Under the pieces are notes generated by a model, which was given only the letters and a program-made list of their open reading frames with translations, was not told the origin of the DNA and ran no database searches. Made by a program: the position numbers and the translations under genes. This document shows positions 39,901 to 51,900 of a DNA stretch of 64,000 bases, piece by piece. Source of the DNA: Tridacna crocea (Eukaryota; Mollusca; Bivalvia; Cardiida; Cardiidae); contig OX031060.1 in the NCBI GenBank assembly GCA_943736015.1, positions 1,012,001 through 1,076,000 on the forward strand, given 5' to 3'. Each line of letters begins with the position of its first letter. Position 1 is the first letter of the stretch.

Positions 39901-42900
39901 AAATCCATTGTTTCTTTTCCAAACCGTATGATGTGGGTTTTCATTAGACTCGGTGAGACAATTCTAAAGAGTACCCACATCATAGGGTTTATTGGCGAAT
40001 AACTAATATTTTCAACTTTGAAATTAAAATTACTCCCACTATCTGGAGCTCTAGCATAAAACCCAAATTTTGCCATTTCAAAGTTATATTTTACGGTGCG
40101 GGTGTGTGTTGGGGGGTGGGGGTGGGGGAGGGGTTTCCATACTATTTGCAGATGCATTTAGCCTTCTTTCCACAGAGCAGGACTCTAATACTTCATTCCT
40201 CACAAGACAGATACTAACAACACAGATACTTCATTTTGCTCTAGGAACTTTTTAACAAGACAATTAAAGCTCCACTCAAAAAGAGATTAAAGTAAACACA
40301 TCTGTGTTCCATCTACCAAAAAGGGACCTTCTAGGAACTGCGAAAAAATGTCAACCATGGTCAGACTGACCAGGGTTGACACTTTTCGCTTTTATATTTT
40401 CCATATGAAAAGTGGTCATTCCACCTTACTGTACAATCATTTTTGAATTATTAATTTTAACTGACATAGCTTTGATTTGTTTACATTTAACTGATGTACA
40501 GAATTCCCAGAAAGTCCCTTTTCATTTGACTGGTCACATTTTCAAACAGAACACAATGGATATTTACCATGGGCAAAATCCAGTAGATTTCGTTTCCGCT
40601 TCATTTTTGTCTTGTGTCGTGCTATTGGATGATGCCATCTTGGTCTGTTCCTTCTGCTGCTTCTTTACATCTTTCCAGGAGAATCTGGCTGACTTTTGAG
40701 ACCTACAACAACATGTCACAGTTTAGTCAATACCTGTTCACCTTTTACAAAACAAAATCTAGACTCCTCTAAATTAAAACCAACTGCATAAGACAAATTT
40801 GAAAAGTGATAAAAATGAAACCAAGTTCTTTGACTGGGGAAAAAAATTCAAAAGCCTTTTCCTTCTTAGTCATTAATACTCAGAATTGTGTTGTGAAGTG
40901 TTAAAGAATACTTTAATCCGAGAAATTCTTAAGGCAAGACATATTTCTGTTTTTCCATTGAAGTACATTTCTAAAATATAAATTGTTAATTAATGCAGTC
41001 CTACATCAAAACCTTTATACAGACAGTATGTAAAACAGACCTGGAAACTCAAATATCCTTACCTTAGCCCAAAAAACAAACGAAAGTCAAAAGGGGCCAT
41101 AACTCTTATAAGTATTTCTGGTGTACTCTAAGATATGTCTAACTTGATCCTATATTTAAGGCTAGGATGGGACAGGATCTTACCGTGAGGATGGTTGTTT
41201 ATTGGTCTCTGTTTGTTCCTGCTCCATTATTTCCCTTAGACTGACACATCCTGGACTTTGAGCTGGCTCTGTGGGGGAACTAGGGGACCAAAATCCTGAT
41301 TGCTGTATACCACCTGTAGGTTCACAATTCTCTCCCTGCCAAGATGCACACAATCAAATTAGAGTATATTACTAAATGACATGATTTTAGACTGGTCAAA
41401 GTTGAAAGCGTCTGCAAACCACAAATTATACTAGGCTGTAAACAGAAATTTGCCTTTTGCGGAGTAGAAAACATTGTTTTTTCTTCCTTTTCCGATGTTT
41501 TAACTCTTTACCAAACAACAAAATTTTGGACTAGGCCAAATTCAAAGCATTTATGGATGACAAAATAAATGTGAATCAAGAGTTGAATTTCAATTTGGAA
41601 AAAAAAGTAAAAAAACATTGTGGGAAAAGGAGAAAATGCTGGTTACCAGCATTTTCTCCTTTTCCCACCATGTTTTCAAAGGCTTTCTTTATCAGGGTCT
41701 TTAAAAGTAGGGATTGTGTGGTAAAGACTTTTTGTCAACATCATTGAAACCTGATATTGTGTGATAAAATGCTAACAATGAGAGGAAGTACATCCTCATT
41801 GACCCAGTTTCGATTCATACAAATATCAACCCTGGGTTACTTGGCTAGCATTTCCTCGTTCTCATGAATTATTCATGAAACACTTTGATTGGTAATCTCA
41901 GTTTTTCTTTGAGAAAATTTAAACTATTTTTACAAATATGCCGTCATTTCTATTTTTAGTAACTGATGAAATGAAATTGCCCTCCCTACAAGAGAGAATG
42001 AATATGTCATCGATCTTTCAATTGGCTATTAGGGTACTTTCCGACTATATGAATATTCATAGGAAATGAAGATTTGCTAGTCAATTTTCCCAGGGTTAAT
42101 ACATAGAGAGTAACGTAATGCTTCAACCTGGGTTCTCAGGATGAAGGAAGTAATGACAGGAGCATATTATTTGCCCTGTATAAACAGAGTTAACAGACGT
42201 CAGCATCATAATTGCTGCAGAGGTACAGAACTAAGTATTTGTCTGATCCGCATATTATACCCTTTGAGTAGCAAACTAGAAACAGACCTGCACAGGCAAC
42301 AGAAAACATACTGCTGTAATTTCAAAACTTTTAACCCTTTACCAAACAATCCCTTGTTTTTACTACCCTGAGATAGAAACCTTTAGAAAACACTGTGGGA
42401 AAAGGACAAAATGCTGGTAACCAACATTTTCTCTTTTTCCAACAATGATTTCTGCTATGCTAGAAAAAAAATTCCGTTTCTGAATTACATTTTTTTTGAC
42501 ATCTGCAAGTGCTTTCAATTTGGACCTGTCTAAAATTTGGCGTTTGGGAAAGGGTTATGCTACAAACATCTGGCACACTATTAAGTGATAAGGATAAAAA
42601 AACCAGACTACATGTTCTATAGATCAAGATATATCCGCATAGCATTCTACAGTTTGACATATGATAAAGTCTACCCTTATTAAGAGTTTGACACTCAAAA
42701 ATTACTTTACTCAAGTGGTCAGGATTGTCAGGATTTTCGACACTCCCCAGCTTATGAAGATATTAACTGTTTTTTGAAATTTTCATGTAATTTTCATTTG
42801 AATTTACATTAGTTCATGATTTGCATAAAATCATATTTTTCATTTACAATAAATTTAACTGCGAGTTAGCAATCTTACCATTACAACCAGATGAAGATAA

Positions 42901-45900
42901 ATTTCACAGCTTAGCAAAACTTTGGCTTAACATGTGTTTCTACGATAAATGTACCTCATATTTGAAAATTAACCCTACAAAAATGTACAAAATACATAAA
43001 CGTCTTTCATATTTATTTTGCCAACAGACTCTATTTATACAATATCATTCCTATATATAGCTGAACGAGTCAATACAGTTAAATCTATTTATAGCTGAAG
43101 TGCAAAAGAAAGATAATCCTGCTTACAATCAAGGAGACATTTCAGTCAATAGTTATGTCCCTTAACAACCCCCTCTCCCCCACCCCCCCCCCCCTCCTTT
43201 CCCTAGTTTCACATCATGCCGTTAACTCATACCAAATTCCTTAATCAACCAAATTCAAGGCATGTGCAGACAAAAAACTAAATGTAGCTCAGAGATGATT
43301 TCTTTCTTTGAAATGATAGAAATAAGATTGATGACTACAACTGCTTTCAAGTTGGACCAGTCTAACATATTGTGGTTTGGTAAAGAGTTAAGAGAGATAA
43401 TTCTATTGTAAAGGGTAGAAAACATTGTGGAAAAGGAGAAAATCTAGTCACCAAAAAGTAGTATTTTCTCCTTTTCCCACAATGTTTTCTAAAGGCTTCT
43501 TTCTCAGGGTTGTCAAAAGTAGGGACACAATCCCCACTTTAAAAGACCCTGGGAACAAAAGCTTTTGAAAACAATTTGGCAAAAGGCCAACTAGCATTTT
43601 CTCCTTTTCCAGCTATGTTTACTCTCATTTCAAAGACAAAAATCATCATATGAGCTAAATTTATTTTTACATCTATAAATGCTTTCAGTTTGGACAAGTC
43701 TGAAATGTTTTGTTTGGTAAACTCTTCTGGCCCTTCAGATTTTGCGACGAAAATTTTACAAAAATACATCCTCATACTCCCAAAGCCTTATAATTTTCAT
43801 TCATCAAACCCCAGTAGTCGAAAACCATCCAAAATCAAGAGAAATTAGAGATTTACTACAACCAAGGTCGACACTGACAGGAAACACAGTCTATTTTTAA
43901 ATTAGCAACTTGCTCATTTACTTACCGGAAATACACAGACAAGAATTCAAACATAGCGTCAGAAGAAGACATTATGGAAAATAATTACATGTTTGTAATG
44001 TTATGAAATTTAAGCTTCATTAGTCAAGTGCCAGTCACTTAACATTCCCACAATGCTTTTTTAAATTTTTGGCACAAAATCTAAAAATAGTTTTAGTGGC
44101 TACGTAGCCTTTTAAAAGGGAATACCATCAAAAAAAAATTTTTTGTCATTTTACGATTCTTAATTATTGATGATTTGTATTGTTTTTTTTACATAAATTT
44201 CAGTGATATATAAATCTTTTAATGCGGTGAGATGTAAAAAATCTAAGTATCCACCTTTAAATGAAGGACAAAATTTTAGACTTTTCTACAATGAAAGCAT
44301 TGGTGGACAACTATTGAAATATACACAGTAAAATATATATCTTAAATCACAGGACCTGTAGAAAACATAGTGCAAAAAATGAGAAAGCATCAGTAACAAG
44401 CATTTTCTCCTTTTCCTTTCCTCAAAGTTATCTAAAAGTCTTTTTTCTCAAAGCTGTAAAAACTCTGAATTGTATGGTACAGGGTTTACCTAACGACAAA
44501 ATTTAACACTAGCCCAAATTCAAATGTTGTATTGGTTGTATTGGGGTTTAACGCCACTTTAACAGCTAAGGTCATATCATGGCGGTCGGTGACGCACGTG
44601 TTTCCTGGCTTTCTCATACCGGTACTTACACAACTTTCTTTCCAAAGCCACCGACTACTTTTCTCACATGCTTCAGCAGAGGTGAGAGGCGAAAATACGC
44701 CGGAAAGAAAGTTCGCCTCAACCAGGTATCGAACTCACAACCACCAGGTCTTGAGTCTGACACGCTCACCACTGAGCCACCCGGGCGGGCCCAAATTCAA
44801 AGCTCTAGAAGATGACAAACATAACTTAAAAATTGAAATTTGTTCCCAGAAGGGTAGAAAACATTGTGGGAAAAGGAGAAAATGCTGGTCACCAGCATTT
44901 TCTCCTTTTCCCACATTGCTTTCAAAAGGTTTCAGGGCCGTAAAAACCAGGGATTGTTTGGTAAAGGGTTTACCTACCACTGAACTATCCACATCTATCT
45001 CCAGATGTTTTGATACAGGTTCACCATCTTGTTTTGTGTCTATTGCAAAGTCTGTCAAATCTTCATCTGATCTAACACTGACATCAGAACTGATTGACAT
45101 TTGTCGTTCAGACATCCTTCGACTTCCTCTTTCTTGCACCAACCCCTTTTCAGGGCCTCTCTTCCAATCATCAGTCCCACTTTTTGTGCGAACTCTTTTT
45201 TTCTTTGGTTTGGCCTTTTTGGTATCTATAGCAACAGGTGGACTAGTAACATCTCCGTCTTCATCATACACAAGTGATCTTAGAAAATCTTTGTCAGGAC
45301 CATCTGCATATGGCGTAATCATGCGTCTTGATGAATTGTCGATCTAGAAAGAAATTGGTAAGAGGAAACACTAAAACAAAGGCTTTTGCTAGTTACATTA
45401 CCTTATACCAAACAGCTTTTACTTGTAACTAACCCTATACCAAACAATCTCTTATTCTAACGAAAGAGACCTCCAAAGGCATAGTTGAAAAAAGAAGAAA
45501 ATACAGGTAACCAGCATTTTCACATTTTTGCACGATGTTTTCTGTCCATTCAAAGCTAAATCTCACTAGAGCTGCATTTAAATTATCATTTGTAAATTCA
45601 CACTATAAGGTTAGACAAACTACTCTCTTGGTCTGGTAAAGGGTTTACCTTTTGCCGAACAACAAAAATGATAAAAAAAAAAAAATATGAATTGCCAAAA
45701 CTGAAAGAATTTGCAGATGACAAAGTTGATCTTGAATTTGCACACTTTTGTATGCAATACATTTGCAATTCGAGGTTTCAAATTTTTTGATGCACACACA
45801 TATACAGTAACAAAGAAAAGGTTTTTGCTTTTCACAATATAATGGATGTTTCTGCAGAATTCTGTAATGGTTGAGCACTTTCAAAACACATAAAATATAT

Positions 45901-48900
45901 ATCAAGAACAAATTAAGAATGAAAATGAGCTTGTCTGAGACTCAGTCATTTTCTTGGATCTTCAGGCATAGAGTCCTGCCTTTGAAAAACAATTTAACAA
46001 TACATACCATTTGTTTATAATAAACAGCGAGTTCATCCATGACTTCATCACTGAGTATATCCAAATACCTGAAGGGTAAAGCATAGTTTATTTAACTCTC
46101 GATCTGAAACTGGGATTTTTTTCCCAAACAGTATTTCTGTAATATCACAAAAGAGTTATGGAACCATTTTCTTTGAACTCTTTACCACACAATCCTGACT
46201 TTTAACCACCCTGAGATAGAAAGCCTTTTGAAAACATTGTGGGAAAAGGAGAAAATGCTGGTAACCAGCATTTTCTCCTTTTCCTACAATGTTTTCTATC
46301 CTTCCCAAAAGGAATTTCAATTTTTCAGTCACATTCATTTTGTCATCTGCAAATTCTTTCAATTTTGACAAGTCTTTAATTTTGTTGTGTGGTAAAGACT
46401 TAAGTCTTCAGCAGATAACAAATTTTAGACAAGTGCAAACAAAGCCTTTTGCAGAAAACAAATCAGATATGACACAAATAAGGGAATCTGTATCAGAGAG
46501 GGTATAAAAACATTGCAGTAACCAGAGAAAATTTAATGCTAGTTGCCAGCATTTTCTTCTTTTAACACAATGTTTTCAAGAGCTTTCTCCATTGGTGTCA
46601 TGAAAACATTTTTGTTTTTGTCTAACAGACAAGTCCAACTACACTGGAAACTTCTCTGTCAAACGCTGATAATCAACATAAACCATGGTTCAAGTCTGAA
46701 TTCACATGAAAAATGAAAAAACATTCAGGAAAATAGGAAAAGTTTCTCGTCATGAGCAATTCCCCCCCCCCCCCCCACCCCCTTTTTTTTTTCCACTATA
46801 CTTTGACAAATTGGATGTGGCTTGAATGATGGACAAAAATATGATTTGGAGAAAATGCTGAATGCCTGTTTACCTCAATCCTTTTGGAACCCTTAACCCA
46901 TTACCACATAATCCCTACTTTTGACGTCCCGGAGAAAGAAGCATTTTGAAAACACTGTGGGAAAAGGAGAAAATGCTGGTAACCAACATTTTCTCCTTTT
47001 CCCACAGTGTTTTCTACCCTTCCCAGAACAAATTTCATTATTTCAGTCACCTTTATTTTGTTGTTTGCAAATGCTTTCAATTTGAACCAGTCTAAAATTT
47101 TGTAGTGTGGTAAAGAGTTAATAATGCAATTTTTTGGACTCTGATAAAACCTTAATTCATATACCTGTTCTCTAGTAAAGCAGAAAGATTCAATACTATA
47201 TATTGTTGGCAAGTGGCTCTCAGCTGTCCTGCATTGTAGGTCGATGCAAACTCCAGCAATTCACCAACATTCTTGAGGGTTACTGCAAAATATTTGTAAC
47301 AAGAGCTTCACAGAGCAGCAGATATATGCCTAAAGTGGCTTGTCAGTGAAATGGGTTAAACTGACAGTTGTACTATAAAAGTATAAGACACTAGACAATT
47401 TCATTAGCGCATACAGTTCAAAGTATTTCCATGACCATTTGTGAAATATGCCGAAGGCAGCCCTTGCGATGCTGAGAGTAAAAAAGAATTTTGAATGATG
47501 TTGACCTAGGTCAGGTAAAATGAAGTAGGCAATACTATCACTATCAGTCATAACTACTACTAAAGACTTTATAAAGCTGCTTTTTAGACAACAAAAAATT
47601 TCAGTCAGCTCAATTGAAAGCATATTCAGGGGACAAATTAAGCCATTACCACACAATCCCTACTTTTGATGCCCCTAAGAAAGGAGCCTTTTAAAAAAAA
47701 AAAGGGAAAAGGAGAAAATGCTGGTAACCAGCATTTTCTCCTTTTCCCACAATGTTTTCTACCCTTCCCAGAACAAATTTCAATTTTTTCGGTCACCTTT
47801 ATTTTGTTGTCTGCAAATGCTTTCAATTTGGACCAGTCTAAAATTTTCTCGTGTGGTAACGAGTTAAATGTGGCTCATAGTGGATTTTCCTTTGAGGGGG
47901 TTGAAAACAGTTGGAAAGGACATACGGACGGATACACACACAGATAGGCCGGTTCCAGTATACCCACAAAAACACTTCTTTTGTGGGGGTATAATAAAGA
48001 AAATGATTTATACCACAAATACTTTTTTTACAACTGATCTCACATGTTTAATTTCAAAATATTTCCACAGATTTCATGCGCCTCTCAGTCCAAATGTATG
48101 ACATTTTTTGTCTCCCTTTAGAGGGGTCTCCATAAATGGTGGCTAAGACTCTAGACTAACAACAAAGCAGGACAAATACTTACTCAAAGCAGCTATTGAA
48201 GCCTCACACATCTCTTTCAGCCTTATGACCAGTAACTGATCAGCTACCACCAATATGTTACATAAGAATTCAACATTCTGTGTTCCTACAACAAAACATT
48301 ATCCCTAGGTTCATTTAACCCATTACCACACAATCCCTACTTTTGACGCCCCTGAGAAAGAAACCTTTTGAAAACACTGTAGGAAAAGGAGAAAATGCTG
48401 GTAACCAGCATTTTCTCCTTTTCCCACAGTGTTTTCTACCCTTCCCAGAACAAATTTCTATTTTTTAGTCACCTTTATTTTGTCGTCTGCGAATGCTTTC
48501 ATTTTGGACCAGTCTAAAATTTTCTCGTGTGGTAAAGAGTTAACAATACCAATACCATATATAGCCCTTTACCTGATATGCCAATTTGAGGCTCTTACAT
48601 TTCAGCAGAAAATAAAGATATGATGTCAAAAATATGGACAAATGAGGATACAAATATCTGATTGAATGGAAAACATTGTGGGAAAAGGAGAAATTGCTCA
48701 TTACGAGCAATTTTTCCTTTTCCCACAATGTTTTCAAAAGCTGTCTGTTGATGATACGTCAAAATGAGTATCAATGGAGTAAAGGGTTAATTAACCCTTT
48801 ACCCCATAAGGCATTTCTATGGTATCTCTAATTGACCCTAAATAACAGCAAGGATGAAGCCATTTCTTATGTGTATATGACACCTTTTGATAGTGTAGAA

Positions 48901-51900
48901 AACATTGTGGCAAAAGGTGAAATTGCTCGTCACGAGCAATTTCACCTTTTGCCACAATGTTTTCCAAAGGCTCCTACAAGCAATGCGTAGAAATAAGTAT
49001 CTGGAGTAAAGGATTACATGAAGTTATTGCACATTCTAGGTTTTCCAAAGATTCGAAACAGTGACATTGCGATTTACTTTTGACATAGAAATAAAATGTG
49101 TTTATGATCTGCATATCATGATGCTTAGGTGCATAGGTTTTAGAAATGATTGCTCGTTCAATGTTTAACCCTTTTCTCTTTATCAAACAACAAAATTTAG
49201 ACATGTCCTCAAAATTAAAAGAATTTGTAGACAACAAATTAATGCGACTCAAAAATTGAAGCTTGTTTTGGGAAGGGTAGAAAATACTGTGGAAAAAGGA
49301 GAAAATGCTGGTTACAACCATTATGTCCTTTTCACAAAATGTTTTCAAAAGGATTCTTCCTCAAGGTCATGAAAACAAGGAACTGTTCGGTAAAGGATTA
49401 AGACAGAAAAACCTAATACATATAGATATTTTCATTCTAGAATTGGACCAGGATAGTTGCAAATTCATAGCATCAATTTGTCTGTAGTGTTTCTGCAAAG
49501 TGGAAAATATGGATCAAAGATCAGACTACACATTACATGCAGTCTGATCTTTATCTACATTAGCCGTTGCGGCAACTATAAAATTGAACGGCACTCTAAG
49601 GATTAACAATAACCTATTGATCATAAATACCATCCTACAATGCAACATTATAAATATCAATGTCCACAGCCTTATGGGTAATAGACAAGACCATATCTTA
49701 ACTTTTTCACATGAAACTCCATGCAATACAAGGTGACCCAAAGGACACCCAATCTCTGAACTCAATGGCACAATTTGAATAACTTTGACAAAGGATTCTC
49801 TTGTGATGCTACACGAAGTTTTACCAGTAAAGGCCTTTTGGCTTTACAAGAAGATTTTTTCAGTTTTCGTAATGTAAAATTTGAGGTGATTTGCATCTAA
49901 TTTAACATAAGTCCCAAAAAACATGGGCTCTGCTTTACAACTTACTTCGCACAATTGGGCTATTATCTGTATACAGAAAATCCAACAGAATTTCTAGAAT
50001 GTCACTCGAGACTGGTAGAGTAAGTGATTTAGATGTGGATGTCTGAAAATAGAATTTTTACAATGTGGATTCGAAACAAAAAATTGGTTAACCCACTACC
50101 ACACAATCCCTACTTTTGACGCCCCCGAGAAAGAAGCCTTTAGAAAACATTGTGGGAAAAGGAGAAAATGCTGGTAACCAGCATTTTCGCCATTTCCCAC
50201 TATGTTTTCTACCCTTCACAAAACAAATTTTGAATTTGCAGTCACTTTTCTTTTGTCGACTGCAAATGCTTTCAATTTGGACCAGGTTAAAATTTTGTCG
50301 TTTAGTAATGGGTTAAAAAAAAAGGGGGGTGTATGAAAATGAACACAAGAAAATTTCTTTTCAAAATGCAGGTCAGACTATCTGTTAAAACTTTAAAAGC
50401 CTCTCTCAATTAACTCTTTACCACACAATCCTGACTTTTAACATCCCTAAGAAGAAGACGTCTGAAAAAATTGTGGGAAAAGGAGAAAATGCTGGTAACC
50501 AGCATTTTCTCCTTTTCCCACTATGTTTTCTACCCTTCACAAAACAAATTTCAAACTTTCAGTCACTTTTATTTTGTAGTCTGCAAATGCTTTCTATAAG
50601 GAAAAACCTAAAATTTTGTCATTTGGCAATGAGTTAAACACGGTAACTTCCAATCCATAGGTTATGTTCTTGTGCATGAATCTGATCTTCTAAACCATTT
50701 ACCACACAATTTCATCTTTGAACAACCCTTAGAAGGAAGCCCTTTGAAAACTTTATAGGAAAATAAGAAAATGCTGGTAACCATCATTTTCTTCTTTGCC
50801 AATGATATTTTCTACCGTTCCAAATTTCAATTTCTCAGTCTTCAATTTCTCAGTCATCTGCCAATGCTCTGAATTTGGACAAGTCTACATTTATTTCATG
50901 TGGTAAAGATTAATTCAATAAATCCTTAAATAAATTTGTGGCAATTTTAATTTCAATACTGCATAAAAAACACTTATTTTATCCTCTGGCTACGATTGTC
51001 TCAAAACACAAATTTGGTTCCAAGATGTGAGAGGTAGTCTGAGAACAGAAGCAATGTGATAAAAGCATAATTTGAAATTTAACCTTAGAATGCCAGATAA
51101 ACCTATCAGACATTTTCATAGTAGAAATACAAATCATATAATTGCAATTTCATGGTTGCTTTTGTCAGCAGTGTTTCAGCAAGGCAGACAGTGTTGAGCA
51201 AAGATCAGGCTGCAGAAAACGTGCAGCCTGATCTTGATCTAAACTGCCTCAAAGGCAACTATAGTGGTGAAAGGCACTTAACTCTTTACCACACAATCCC
51301 ATCTTTAAACGACCCTGAGAAAGAAGCCTTTTGAAAACATTGTGGGAAAAGGAGAAAATGCTGGTAACCAGCATTTTCTCCTTTTCCCACAATGTTTTCT
51401 ACCCTGCTAGAAACAAATTTCAAAATTTGAGTAACATTTATTTTGTCGTCTGCAAGTACTTCCAGTTTGAACCAGTGTAAACAAATTTCAAATTTGGAGT
51501 TACATTTATTTTGTCGTCTGCAAGCCCTTTCATTTTGGACCAGTCTAAACTTTTGTCCTTTGGAAAAGGGTTAAGGGTTAACCCTTTACCACACAATCCA
51601 AACTTTAAACATCCCTGTAAAAGAAACCCTTTGAAAACATATTGGGAAAAGGAGAAAATGCTGGTAACCAGCATTTACTCCTTTTCCCACAATGTTTTCT
51701 TCCCTTCCTAAAACAAATTTCTATTCTGTAGTTACATAAATTTTACTTTGTAGTCTGCAAATGGTTTCATGTTGGACCAGTCTAAAATTTTGTCCTTTGG
51801 TAAAGAGTTAAAGCAATACCTCCAACCAGCCAGTGGCAAGCATACTATGAAAATACTCTAGTCTAGCCACAAGCACACATCTGTGACATGGATACTCTAT

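Noticed and set aside
44532..45347. 271-codon plus-strand open frame
   Set aside because: It reads through a SINE, a MITE and the antisense of an IBTK exon that is clearly coding on the minus strand.
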